Assembly (NCBI GenBank): GCA_001917535.1
Contig: MNEF01000094.1
Span: 24,482 to 88,481 of the forward strand
Direction of reading: 5' to 3'
Length of the DNA: 64,000 bases
DNA from: Candidatus Rokubacteria bacterium 13_1_40CM_69_27
GTDB lineage: Bacteria; Methylomirabilota; Methylomirabilia; Rokubacteriales; CSP1-6
The stretch's first letter is position 1. Each line of letters opens with the position of its first letter. Positions 1 to 9,392 of this stretch are shown in pieces. The notes under the pieces are model-generated. The model did no database searches. It was not told where the DNA came from and saw only the letters and a list, made by a program, of their open reading frames with translations. The translations under genes were made by a program, and so were the position numbers.

Positions 1-254
1 GCCACGGCCAGCCCGGTAGCGAGGATGAGGGGTCCCACGAAGAGCGTGCTCAGCACGCGGGCGTCATAGCGCAGGTGCATGAAGAACAGGACCACCAGCG
101 AGAACTTGGCCGCCGACATCACCAGGAGCAACGGTACCAGGATGGGCGTCAGCTGGCGGATGTAGATGACGCCGACCTCCAGAGCGGTGATGACCGCCAG
201 GAGGACCGCCACCCTCAGGTAGGTCCCGACCGTGGCGTGTCCGCGCTCGGCCAT
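1..254 (-). CDS. cytochrome c oxidase subunit IV family protein (partial, runs off window)
   Basis: Reverse translation MAERGHATVGTYLRVAVLLAVITALEVGVIYI...KFSLVVLFFMHLRYD; COX4_pro pattern; start overlaps the stop of the upstream COX I-III gene. Confidence 0.8.
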   Translation of the reverse strand, partial: MAERGHATVGTYLRVAVLLAVITALEVGVIYIRQLTPILVPLLLVMSAAKFSLVVLFFMHLRYDARVLSTLFVGPLILATGLAV

Positions 255-2644
255 CACGGCACCAGATAGATGAGGGTGAAGATCACGATCCAGACGACGT
301 CGACGAAGTGCCAGTAGAGTCCCGCCGCCTCCACCTTGATCGCGTCCTCGGCGCCGAGCCGGCCGCGGAGGTCGAGGATCAGCAGCGCCAGCAGCCAGAG
401 GACGCCCAGGCTCACGTGGCCGCCGTGGAACCCGGTGAGGACGAAGAAGGTCGAGCCGAAGAGGTTCTGCTGCAGCGTGAGGCCTTCCCGGACGAAGTGG
501 GTGAACTCGTAGGCCTGGAAGCCGAGGAAGATCAGGCCGAAGAGGGCGGTGCCGCCCAGCCAGAGGCGCGACTGGAAGCGATCGCCTCGCTGCACGGCCG
601 CCAGCGCCAGCACCATCAGGAGGCTCGACATCAGCAGATCGAACGTGCTGGCGGTCGTGATCGGGATGTTGAGGACCTCGTGGGGATGCGGGCCCGTCAC
701 GCTGCGGCCCTTGTAGGCGATGTAGGTGGCGATGAGCGTGCCGAAGAACAGGCACTCGGACCCGATGAAGGTCCACATCCCGAGCTTGCGGTGATCGACG
801 CCGAGCCCGCCCGCCTGGTGCGCGTGGGCCGGGTTGCGGTGGTGCTCGAGCGCGAAGCTGAAGGCGCCCCACAGCGTGACGAGAGCCCCCGCCACGATCA
901 CGGCGACGTGGAGGAGGGCCCCGGCGGCGGCGACCCCGACACCGAGCGCGGTGACGACCGGCCAGTGCGAGGGGGCCGGCAGGTGGATGGCGTGCTCTTC
1001 GGTCGGCGGCGCCAGCGGCGCCCGCCGCGGGCCATGCTTCTCGCGCCAGTAGGTGTCGCGCCCGTAGATGGGCGGGATGGCGTCGAAGTTGTGCGGGGGC
1101 GGCGGCGAGGAGGTCCGCCATTCGAGCGTGCGGCCGTCCCAGGGGTCCGCCGGCGCCGGCGCGCCGCCGCGCAGGCTCCGGAGAGCGATCACGATGAAGA
1201 GGAGGATGGCGGCGGCGATGCCGAAGGCGCCGAGGGTCGAAACGAGGTTCCAGAAGCTCCAGGGTCCGTCGGGATACGTATAGATCCGGCGCGGCATGCC
1301 GACGGCGCCCAGATAGTGCTGGGGGAAGAAGGTGACGTTGAAGGCCACGAAGAGCAGCCAGAACTGGCAGCGGCCCAGCCGCTCGTCGAGCAGCCGGCCG
1401 GTGATCTTGGGCCACCAGTAGTAGGCGCCGGCAAAGAGACCGGAGAGGCTGCCGCCGATCAGAACGTAGTGCAGGTGGGCGACCACGAAGTACGAATCGG
1501 TCTGCTGGAGGTCGACCGGGGGGGAGGCGTGCATGATGCCCGAGAGCCCGCCGATGGTGAACAGGCCGATGAGGCCGACGGCGAAGTGCAGGGCGGTGGT
1601 GGCCCGGATCGTCCCGCCCCAGAGCGTGGCCAGCCAGTTGAAGATCTTCACGCCGGTGGGGATCGCGATGATCATGGTAGCGATCGAGAACGCAGCGTCG
1701 GCGACCGGGCCCATGCCGGCGGCGAACATGTGGTGACTCCAGACGCCGAAGCCGAAGAAGCCGATGAGGGCGCCGGAGTAGATCATGATGGGCGCCCCGA
1801 ACAGGGGCTTGCGGGCGAAGGTGGGGAGCACCTCGGAGACGATGCCGAACGCGGGGAGGATCAGGATGTAGACCTCGGGGTGGCCGAAGATCCAGAAGAG
1901 GTGCTGCCACAGGTGGAGGTCGCCGCCGGCGCCCACGTCGTAGAAGTGGGTGCCGAAGAAGCGGTCGAACGTCAGGAAGATCAGCCCCACCGTGACCGGC
2001 GGGAAGGCCAACACGATGAGGAACTGGACCACCAGCGTCATCCAGACGAAGAGGGGCATGCGCATCAGGCTCATGCCCGGCGCGCGCAGATTGAGGATCG
2101 TCACGATGAAGTTCACCGCGGCGATCATCGAGGAGGCGCCCAATACCTGAAGGCTGAGCATCCAGAAGTCGACGCTGGCCGACGGGGAGAACTGCCGGGA
2201 GGTGAGGTTGGCGTAGCCGAACCAGCCGGCGTCCGGCGGCGTCCCGGCCAGCCAGCTCGCATTCAGCAGCAGCCCGCCGCCCAGGAAGATCCAGTACGAC
2301 AGCGCGTTGAGGCGGGGGAAGGCCACGTCCCGCGCGCCGATCATCAGCGGGATCATGTAATTGAACAAGGCGGCGTTGAGCGGCATGACCGCCAGGAAGA
2401 TCATCGTCGTGCCGTGCATCGTGAACAGCGCGTTGAAGGTCTCCGCGCTGACGACGGTGCCGCCGGGCCGCGCCAGCTGCAGCCGGATCAGCAGCGCCTC
2501 GATTCCCCCCAGCAGGAAAAAGCCGAAGGCCGTCGTGCCGTAGAGGATCCCGATTCGCTTGTGGTCGACGGTCGTGATCCAGCTCCACACGCCGGTCGCC
2601 GCCGGCGCGTGCACCTGCGGGAAGGCGAGCGGGCGGATCGCCAT
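254..2644 (-). CDS. fused cytochrome c oxidase subunit I-III
   Basis: One continuous frame: COX I motifs (TTVDHKRIGILY, FGHPEVYILILP, HHMFAAGM, VAHLHYVLIGG) then COX III motifs (GFQAYEFTHF, FFVLTGFHGGHV, GLYWHFVDVVWI). Start MAIRPLAF; the longer 1505 aa ORF is a shadow extension. Confidence 0.92.
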   Translation of the reverse strand: MAIRPLAFPQVHAPAATGVWSWITTVDHKRIGILYGTTAFGFFLLGGIEALLIRLQLARPGGTVVSAETFNALFTMHGTTMIFLAVMPLNAALFNYMIPLMIGARDVAFPRLNALSYWIFLGGGLLLNASWLAGTPPDAGWFGYANLTSRQFSPSASVDFWMLSLQVLGASSMIAAVNFIVTILNLRAPGMSLMRMPLFVWMTLVVQFLIVLAFPPVTVGLIFLTFDRFFGTHFYDVGAGGDLHLWQHLFWIFGHPEVYILILPAFGIVSEVLPTFARKPLFGAPIMIYSGALIGFFGFGVWSHHMFAAGMGPVADAAFSIATMIIAIPTGVKIFNWLATLWGGTIRATTALHFAVGLIGLFTIGGLSGIMHASPPVDLQQTDSYFVVAHLHYVLIGGSLSGLFAGAYYWWPKITGRLLDERLGRCQFWLLFVAFNVTFFPQHYLGAVGMPRRIYTYPDGPWSFWNLVSTLGAFGIAAAILLFIVIALRSLRGGAPAPADPWDGRTLEWRTSSPPPPHNFDAIPPIYGRDTYWREKHGPRRAPLAPPTEEHAIHLPAPSHWPVVTALGVGVAAAGALLHVAVIVAGALVTLWGAFSFALEHHRNPAHAHQAGGLGVDHRKLGMWTFIGSECLFFGTLIATYIAYKGRSVTGPHPHEVLNIPITTASTFDLLMSSLLMVLALAAVQRGDRFQSRLWLGGTALFGLIFLGFQAYEFTHFVREGLTLQQNLFGSTFFVLTGFHGGHVSLGVLWLLALLILDLRGRLGAEDAIKVEAAGLYWHFVDVVWIVIFTLIYLVP

Positions 2645-3645
2645 CACTTCAGACTCGCGAGATACGTGGCCAGGGCCCGCGCGTCGGGCTCGCCCAGCCC
2701 GAGGTCGGGCATCTTCACGCCGGGCTTGAGCGCGGCCGGGTGGCGGAGCCAGGCGGTGATGTTCTCGACCGTGGCAGGGAGCAGGCCGGCGCCGAGCGTC
2801 TGACGGCTGCCGAAGTGCGTGAGGTCCGGTCCCAGGGTTCCGGCCGACACCCCGCGGATCGTGTGGCAGCCGACGCACGCGCTGCGCGTGAAGACCGCCT
2901 TGCCATCGGCCGCGGCGCCGGTCGGCTCGGCCGGCGGCGCCTTCTGGGCGGCGACCCAGCGCTCGAAGGCGGGCGGCGTGTCCACGAAGACGCGGACCCG
3001 CATGTTGGCGTGGGAGGCGCCGCAGAACTCCGCGCACTGGCCCAGGTATTCGCCGGGCGCGTCGGGGGTGAGGGCGATGTGGTTGATCCGGCCGGGAACG
3101 ACGTCGCGCTTGCCGCCCAGCTGAGGAACCCAGAAGGAGTGGATCACGTCGGGCCCTTCGAGCCGCAGCACGACCGGGCGACCCGCCGGCAGGTGGAGCT
3201 CGTTCGCCGTCACCAGACCGAGCGACGGGTAGCGGAACTCCCACCACCACTGCCAGCCGCGCACGACGACCTCCAGAGCGCCGCGCGGCGCCTCGCCCTG
3301 CGTGCGGAAGATGACCTGGATGGTGGGGATGGCGATGACCAGCAGGACGAGGCCCGGCGCGATCGTCCATCCGATCTCCAGCAGCGAGTGCCCGCGCGTC
3401 TGGCGGGGCAGCGGCGCTCCCGGCCGGTCGGGGTACCGCACAAGTACCCAGGCTAGAACGGAGAAGACGACGAGCGCGATGCCGATCGTCACCCACGTGA
3501 TCAGGCCATAGATGTCGAGGATCGCCTGCGCGACGTCCGAGCGCGCGACCAGGCTGCTCTGGGGCGTATCCCACGCGCAGCCGCCGAGGACGACGGCGAA
3601 CCCGGCGAGAGTGACACGCAGGCCGTGGCGCGGGGAGGGGGTCAC
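2644..3645 (-). CDS. coxB: cytochrome c oxidase subunit II with C-terminal cytochrome c domain
   Basis: CuA motif GQCAEFCGASHANM and heme motif CVGCHT; N-terminal lipoprotein-like signal (VVLGGCAWD). Confidence 0.92.
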   Translation of the reverse strand: MTPSPRHGLRVTLAGFAVVLGGCAWDTPQSSLVARSDVAQAILDIYGLITWVTIGIALVVFSVLAWVLVRYPDRPGAPLPRQTRGHSLLEIGWTIAPGLVLLVIAIPTIQVIFRTQGEAPRGALEVVVRGWQWWWEFRYPSLGLVTANELHLPAGRPVVLRLEGPDVIHSFWVPQLGGKRDVVPGRINHIALTPDAPGEYLGQCAEFCGASHANMRVRVFVDTPPAFERWVAAQKAPPAEPTGAAADGKAVFTRSACVGCHTIRGVSAGTLGPDLTHFGSRQTLGAGLLPATVENITAWLRHPAALKPGVKMPDLGLGEPDARALATYLASLK

Positions 3646-3693
3646 GAGGCATGACGATACCGGTGCCGGGCGGCCCCCGCAAGAGTGCGGAGG

Positions 3694-4932
3694 CTAGTTG
3701 GCGAGGGCGAGCAGCGAGTGCAGCAGCGCGTTGGCGCCGTGCTCGATGGCCTCCCAGTCGCTCATCTCGTCCACGCGGTGGCTGCGCCCGCCCTGCGAGG
3801 GAATGAAGATCATCCCCGCCTCGGTGATCAGCGTCAGGTTCTGCGCGTCGTGGCCGGCAGCCGAGGAGAGGCGTTGCCATTTGAGGCCGAGCGTCCCGCA
3901 GGCTTCCTCGATGGCGGCCTGCACGCGCGGCGAGCAGCGCGCGGGCTTGGTCGCCGACATCGGCCGGACCTCGACCTCGATCCGGCGCTCGCGGGCGACC
4001 CGCTGGGCCAGCGCGGCACACTCGGCCGCGAGCCGGTCGAGCACGTCGGGCTCCGGGTCGCGCATCTCGTGGACGAGCTCGGCGCGTCCCGGCACGATGT
4101 TCGACGCGCCCGGGTGGACGTGGACGACGCCGAAGTTGGTCACGCTGCGGCCGCCGCCGCGGGCGATGACGAGGTCGCGCGCCTGGAGCGCGAAGTCGGC
4201 GGCGGCCAGGAAGGCGTCCCGGCGGCGCTCCATGGGCGTCGTCCCGGCGTGGTCGGCCTGGCCCGTGAAAACGACGCGCGAGCGCCGCACGCCCACGATG
4301 GCCTCGACGACGCCGATAGCGATCCCCGCCTCCTCGAGGCGCGGCCCCTGCTCGATGTGCAGCTCGACGTAGGCGGCGACGGATCCCGGCGGCGCCTGGG
4401 CCTCGCCGGCGCGAAGGGCGTCGAAGCCCGCCCGACTCATCGCCTCGACGAGGCGCTCGCCATCCACGGCGGCCATCTCGGGAATGCGGGCGACGTCCAG
4501 GTTGCCGCAGAAGGCCCGCGAGCCGAAGAGGCTCCCGTACCGGCCTTCCTCGTCGGTCCAGGCGGCGACGGCCAGGGGATGCCGCCGCGGGGCGCCGGCC
4601 TCGCGGATCGTTTGAAGACACTCGAGTCCGGCCAGGACTCCCAGCGCGCCGTCGAGGATGCCGCCCTCCGGCACAGTGTCGATGTGCGAGCCGGTGAGGA
4701 TCACCGGGGTGTCGGAGGCGCAGGCGCGGGCCCCGAGGGCGCCGAAGACGTTCCCGGCTGCATCCACCCACGCCTCCAGGCCGGTCTGGCGTAGCTCGGC
4801 GAGGAGCCAGGCGCGCGCCTGCTCGTGCGACGGGCTCCAGGCTGGCCGCGTGACGCCGCCGCCAGGCAGCGCGCCGAAGCCCGCGAGCGCATTGATGCGC
4901 GATCTCAGGCGCGGAAGCCGGATCTGGATCAC
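3694..4932 (-). CDS. Zn-dependent hydrolase / N-carbamoyl-L-amino-acid (allantoate) amidohydrolase family
   Basis: TGSHIDTVPEGGILDGALGVLAGLE, DEEGRYGSLFGSRAFCG, ELHIEQGPRLE, GHDAQNL motifs. Confidence 0.88.
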   Translation of the reverse strand: MIQIRLPRLRSRINALAGFGALPGGGVTRPAWSPSHEQARAWLLAELRQTGLEAWVDAAGNVFGALGARACASDTPVILTGSHIDTVPEGGILDGALGVLAGLECLQTIREAGAPRRHPLAVAAWTDEEGRYGSLFGSRAFCGNLDVARIPEMAAVDGERLVEAMSRAGFDALRAGEAQAPPGSVAAYVELHIEQGPRLEEAGIAIGVVEAIVGVRRSRVVFTGQADHAGTTPMERRRDAFLAAADFALQARDLVIARGGGRSVTNFGVVHVHPGASNIVPGRAELVHEMRDPEPDVLDRLAAECAALAQRVARERRIEVEVRPMSATKPARCSPRVQAAIEEACGTLGLKWQRLSSAAGHDAQNLTLITEAGMIFIPSQGGRSHRVDEMSDWEAIEHGANALLHSLLALAN

Positions 4933-4951
4933 GGAAGGGCCAGTATAGCGC

Positions 4952-4981
4952 TTGACGAAGCCTGGAGGACGTTCCTACAAT
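4952..4981 (+). promoter_or_regulatory. predicted sigma70-like promoter TTGACG-N18-TACAAT
   Basis: TTGACG 4952-4957, TACAAT 4976-4981, about 45 nt upstream of a TTG start at 5027. Confidence 0.6.
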
Positions 4982-5026
4982 GAATCACCGTTCAGTCCGT
5001 CGCGTAGCGCCCTCCGGGAGGGACCC

Positions 5027-6223
5027 TTGGATTTCTCGCTGACCCCTGAACAAGAAGCCTTCCGGACTCACGTGCGCTCGTGGCTCAAAGCCAACATGCC
5101 GCCGGAGTGGAGCGAGCGGCTGGTGGCCAGCTCCGACATCCCGCGCCCCGAGGCCTACGAACTCCTCCGCCGGTGGCAGCGTCAGCTCTACGAGGCCGGG
5201 TTCATCGGGCTCACGTGGCCCAAGGAGTACGGAGGCCGCAGCCTCACCTTCATGGAGGAGATGATCCTCCACGAGGAGATGGCGCTGGCCAAGGCGCCGC
5301 CGATCCTCAATGTCCTGGGGGTGGGCATGGCGGGGCCGACGATCATCGCCTACGGCAGCGAGGCCCAGAAGAAGCGGCACCTGGCCAGGATCCTGTCCTG
5401 CGAGGAGATCTGGTGTCAGGGCTACTCCGAGCCCAACGCCGGCTCGGACCTGGCCTCGCTGCAGACGCGGGCGGTGAAGGACGGCGAGCACTTTGTGGTC
5501 AACGGTCAGAAGGTCTGGACGTCGCTGGCCCACGTGGCCGACTGGATGATGCTGCTGGCCCGCACCGATCCCGACGCCCCCCGGCACAAGGGGATCACCT
5601 ACTTCCTGCTCGACATGCGCTCGCCGGGCGTGACGGTGAAGCCGCTCCGCCAGATCACCGGCGACCCCGAGTTCAACGAGGTCTTCTTCGACAACGTCCG
5701 CGTGCACGAGAGTCAGGTGCTGGGCGGCGTCAACAACGGCTGGCAGGTCGGGCTGACGACGCTGATGTACGAGCGCCTGGCCCTCGGCTTCGGATTGCAA
5801 GTCAGGCTGCGCATCGCCCTGGACGGGCTCATCGAGATGGCGCGCCGGATGGAGAAGCACGGGCGCGTGACCACCAAGGACCCGCTCATGCGGCAGAAGC
5901 TCGCCCAGCTCTGGATCGACACCGAGTGCCTGAAGCTGACGGGCGCCCGCGCCATCACGCGCCTGCTGCGCGGCGAGATGCCGGGGCCCGAGGCCTCCAC
6001 CGGCAAGATGGGCTGGGTCGACACGCACCAGCGGCTGCAGGAGATCGCCATGGAGATCCAGGGGCCCTACGCGCAGCTGCCGCGCGGCTCCGACTGGGCG
6101 GTGGAGGGCGGCCTCTGGCAGTATAGCTTCCTCCGCTCGCGCGCCAACTCCATCGAGGGGGGCACCACCGAGGTCCAGAAGAACATCATCGGCGAGCGCA
6201 TCCTCGGCTTGCCCAAGGGGTAG
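5027..6223 (+). CDS. acyl-CoA dehydrogenase
   Basis: LDFSLTPEQEAFRTHVRSWL, WCQGYSEPNAGSDLASLQTRA, GGTTEVQKNIIGERILGLP; TTG start preferred because the track start (4952) lies in a promoter -35 box. Confidence 0.9.
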   Translation: MDFSLTPEQEAFRTHVRSWLKANMPPEWSERLVASSDIPRPEAYELLRRWQRQLYEAGFIGLTWPKEYGGRSLTFMEEMILHEEMALAKAPPILNVLGVGMAGPTIIAYGSEAQKKRHLARILSCEEIWCQGYSEPNAGSDLASLQTRAVKDGEHFVVNGQKVWTSLAHVADWMMLLARTDPDAPRHKGITYFLLDMRSPGVTVKPLRQITGDPEFNEVFFDNVRVHESQVLGGVNNGWQVGLTTLMYERLALGFGLQVRLRIALDGLIEMARRMEKHGRVTTKDPLMRQKLAQLWIDTECLKLTGARAITRLLRGEMPGPEASTGKMGWVDTHQRLQEIAMEIQGPYAQLPRGSDWAVEGGLWQYSFLRSRANSIEGGTTEVQKNIIGERILGLPKG

Positions 6224-6301
6224 AGGTCGTGCGAGCCGCAGGGCGCCCGGGCAGCCGCAGGCGGACCGCGCCCGAGGCGAGCCTGTGAAGGGGTAGGGAC
6301 A

Positions 6302-7441
6302 ATGGACTTCGGCTTCAGCCCAGAGCAAGAGATGCTCCGCGCCACGGCGCGGAAGTTTCTGGAGAACGAGTGCACGTCATCGTACGTCCGCGATCGCATG
6401 ATCGAGCCGGGCGGCACGACCGACGAGTTCTGGGCCAAGCTCGCCGAGCAGGGCTGGCTGGGCCTGATCTATCCCGAAGAATACGGCGGCAGCGGGCTCA
6501 ACTTCGTCGATCTCACCGTCCTGATGGAGGAGATGGGACGGGTGGTGATGCCCGGCCCGTTCTTCTCCACGGTGTTGCTGGGTGGGCTCGCGATCCTCGA
6601 AGCGGGCTCGACGGAGCAGAAGAAGCAATGGCTGCCCAAAGTCGCGACGGGCCAGACCAAGGTTGCTCTGGCCTGGACGGAGCCGAACGCGCGCTGGGAC
6701 GCCGCGGGGGTGACGGCCGCCGCCAAGCCGGCGAACGGCGGCTTTGTGCTGTCGGGCACCAAGCTCTTCGTCCTGGACGCCCACATCGCGGACGTGCTCG
6801 TCGTCGTGGCCCGGACGACCGAGGGCCAGCAGCCCGAGCGGGGCGTGAGCCTCTTCCTCGTCCCCCAGGGCGCGGCCGGGCTCGAGGTCAAGCTGCTGCC
6901 CACCATGGACCAGACGCGCAAACTCTGCGAGGTCGCGCTCCACGACGTGCGCGTTCCGGCCTCCGCGCTGCTGGGGCCGAAGGACGGCGGCTGGCCGCCG
7001 CTCGGTCGCGTGATCGAGCGGGCGACGGTGGGGCTCTGCGCCGAGATGTGCGGGGGCGCCCAGAAGGTCCTCGACCTGACCGTCGAGTACGCGAAGATCC
7101 GCATCGCCTTCGGCAAGCCGATCGGTGCCTATCAGGGCGTCAAGCACAAGGCCGCCGACATGCTGGTGGACGTCGAGAACGCCAAGTCGCTGACGTACTA
7201 CGCCGCCTGGTCGGTGGACGAGAACGTGCCGGAGGCGGCGCTGGCCGTCTCGATGGCCAAGGCCTACGCCTCCGACGCGTACCGCAAGGTGGCCGGCGCC
7301 GGCATCCAGCTCCACGGCGGCATCGGCTTCACCTGGGAGCACGACCTGCACCTCTACTTCAAGCGGGCGAAGTCCTCCGAGCTCACCTTCGGCGACGCGA
7401 CCTACCACCGGGAGAGGGTGGCGCAGCTCATCAACCTCTAG
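6302..7441 (+). CDS. acyl-CoA dehydrogenase
   Basis: MDFGFSPEQEMLRATARKFL, LAWTEPNARWD, QLHGGIGFTWEHDLHLYFKRA. Confidence 0.9.
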   Translation: MDFGFSPEQEMLRATARKFLENECTSSYVRDRMIEPGGTTDEFWAKLAEQGWLGLIYPEEYGGSGLNFVDLTVLMEEMGRVVMPGPFFSTVLLGGLAILEAGSTEQKKQWLPKVATGQTKVALAWTEPNARWDAAGVTAAAKPANGGFVLSGTKLFVLDAHIADVLVVVARTTEGQQPERGVSLFLVPQGAAGLEVKLLPTMDQTRKLCEVALHDVRVPASALLGPKDGGWPPLGRVIERATVGLCAEMCGGAQKVLDLTVEYAKIRIAFGKPIGAYQGVKHKAADMLVDVENAKSLTYYAAWSVDENVPEAALAVSMAKAYASDAYRKVAGAGIQLHGGIGFTWEHDLHLYFKRAKSSELTFGDATYHRERVAQLINL

Positions 7442-7458
7442 ACTCGGAGGCGGGCTTC

Positions 7459-7538
7459 TAGACTCGGAGGGGAGCTTCGCCCCCCTTCCGATGCCTCCCC
7501 CAGGCTCCGATTGCGCGGGCAAAGCCCGCGCTCGAACC
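7459..7538 (+). repeat. family 1 two-hairpin element, copy R1
   Basis: CTCGGAGGGGAGCTTCGCCCCCCTTCCGATGCCTCCCCCAGGCTCCGATTGCGCGGGCAAAGCCCGCGCTCGAA, just after the stop at 7441. Confidence 0.9.
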
Positions 7539-7582
7539 CCCCACTTCCCGGCGCGGCGAACGACCTCTATATTGGCGGTGCG

Positions 7583-8395
7583 ATGAGCGCCCCCCTGTCG
7601 CCGGTCGAGCCCAAGCCGGCCTCCTCCGTGCTCCTGGTCCGCCCGGCGCCGACGAGTGCCCCCGAGCCGCTCGAGGTCTACATGATCCGGCGCCAGAAGG
7701 GGATGAAGTTCCTGGGCGGCTACTACGCGTTTCCCGGCGGCAAGGTGGATCCTTCCGACCGCTCGCTGCAGAGCCTGGCGTGCTGCTACGGCCTGTCCCC
7801 CGAGGCGGCCGAGACGATCTTTCCCGGCGGCGGCCTGCCGGCGCTGGCGTACTGGGTGACGGCGGTACGCGAGCTGCTCGAGGAGAGCGGGCTCCTGCTG
7901 GCCTGCGACGCGCAGGGGCGGCCGATCGACGCCCGCCAGCCGCCCGTCGCCGACGCCGTCGAGCGCGTGCGCAAGGCGCTCATGGACGACGAGGCGCCCT
8001 TCGCGGTGCTGCTGGCGCGGGAGAACTGGTCCTGCGACCTGCGCCCGCTCCGTTACCTCTCCCACTTCATCACGCCCACGGCCAGTCCGATCCGCTTCAG
8101 CGCCCGCTTCTTTCTCTGTCCGCTTCCCGCCGACCAGGCCCCGCGCCTGTTCACCGAGGAAACGTCGGAGGGCTTCTGGATCGCGCCCGGCGAGGGCTAC
8201 CGGCGCTTCTGCGCGGGCAAGATGGACATGGCCGAGCCGGCCGAGTACGGGCTCGGCTACCTGGCCCAGTTCGAGTCGCTGGACGCGCTGTGGACGGCCC
8301 ACGCCGACGGCCGCCACAAGTTCCACGGCATCATCGACCGCATCGACCAGTTCTGGAAGACCTTCGACTGGAAGGCGAATCGCTGGCGCCGGTGA
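7583..8395 (+). CDS. NUDIX hydrolase
   Basis: FPGGKVDPSDRSL and TAVRELLEESGLLLA. Confidence 0.8.
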   Translation: MSAPLSPVEPKPASSVLLVRPAPTSAPEPLEVYMIRRQKGMKFLGGYYAFPGGKVDPSDRSLQSLACCYGLSPEAAETIFPGGGLPALAYWVTAVRELLEESGLLLACDAQGRPIDARQPPVADAVERVRKALMDDEAPFAVLLARENWSCDLRPLRYLSHFITPTASPIRFSARFFLCPLPADQAPRLFTEETSEGFWIAPGEGYRRFCAGKMDMAEPAEYGLGYLAQFESLDALWTAHADGRHKFHGIIDRIDQFWKTFDWKANRWRR

Positions 8396-8400
8396 CGTCG

Positions 8401-8961
8401 ATGGCCAATGCCGTCACCGCCTTCCTCGACGCCCGTTTGACCGCCCACGCGGGCGACCGATCCGCGATCGTCACGCCGTCGGCGACGATCACCTATCGTG
8501 ACCTCGTCGCCCTCGTCAATCGGATGGGCAGCAGCCCCTTCTACTGGAACCGAGCGGAGCAGTCACGGCGCGCGTTCGTCGGTGAGTGGTTCAGGACCGG
8601 CGACGTCTACGCGCGCGACGCCGAGGGCTTCTATCACCATCGCGGCCGGCAAGACGACCTCTTCAAGGTCGCCGGGATGTGGGTGGCACCGGGCGACGTC
8701 GAGACGGCTCTGCTCGCCCATCCCGACGTGGCCGAGGCCGGCGTGGTGGGCGCCGTCGACGAGAGCGGGCTCACCAAGCCCTTCGCGTTCGTCGTGCCCA
8801 AAACGGGAGCGGAGGCGGCGCTGGCCGGCGCCCTGGAGCGACTGACGGAGGAGAAGCTCGCCCCCCACCAGCGTCCCCGGCGGATCTTCATCGTCCCCGA
8901 GCTGCCGCGCACGGCCACCGGCAAGCTCCAGCGCTCCCTCCTGCGCGCCCGCGTTCGCTGA
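8401..8961 (+). pseudogene. benzoate-CoA ligase-like protein with large in-frame internal deletion
   Basis: N-terminal ligase residues (MANAVTAFLDARLTAHAGDRSAIVTPSATITYRDLVALVNRMG) run directly into the C-terminal lid (PFYWNRAEQSRRAFVGEWFRTGDVYARDAEGFYHHRGRQDDLFKVAGMWV...RTATGKLQRSLLR); the AMP-binding core is missing. Confidence 0.8.
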
Positions 8962-9392
8962 TGGCGACGCACACGACCACGGTCCGCGTGCGGTGGAGCG
9001 AGTCCGACCCCGCCGGCATCGTCTTCTACCCCCGCTTCTTCGAGTGGTACGATCTCGGCACCGAGGCGATGTTCGAGTCGGTGGGGCTGCCGTGGCCGGA
9101 GCTGTTCCCCAAGTACGACATCGTCGGGGTGCCGATCGTGGAGTCGGGATCCACCTTCCTGGTGGCGGTGCGCTACGGCGACGTGGTGTCGATCCGGTCC
9201 AGCGTCGCCTGGGTCAAGGAGAAGACCTTTCGCATGGAGCACGAGATCTCGGTGGGGGGCAGCCTCTGCGCGCGCGGCTTCGAGATCCGCGCCTGGGTGG
9301 GCCGCCCGGAGATGCCGGGCGGGCGGCTTCGGACCAGGCCGATCCCCGAGGAGGTCGCCCACCGGCTCACGGAGGGGGCCAGCCATGGGTGA
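8961..9392 (+). CDS. 4-hydroxybenzoyl-CoA thioesterase-like hotdog thioesterase
   Basis: VRWSESDPAGIVFYPRFFEWYDLGTEAMF. Confidence 0.87.
   Translation: MATHTTTVRVRWSESDPAGIVFYPRFFEWYDLGTEAMFESVGLPWPELFPKYDIVGVPIVESGSTFLVAVRYGDVVSIRSSVAWVKEKTFRMEHEISVGGSLCARGFEIRAWVGRPEMPGGRLRTRPIPEEVAHRLTEGASHG

Noticed and set aside
308-2803. 831-aa plus-strand ORF opposite the cox genes
   Set aside because: Low-complexity E/R/D/G/H-rich antisense shadow of the real coding strand, typical of high GC; no domain motifs
2645-4771. N-terminal ~700 aa of the 1505-aa minus ORF
   Set aside because: Arg/Ala/Pro-rich out-of-frame read through coxB and the amidohydrolase; the genuine COX I-III gene starts at 2644
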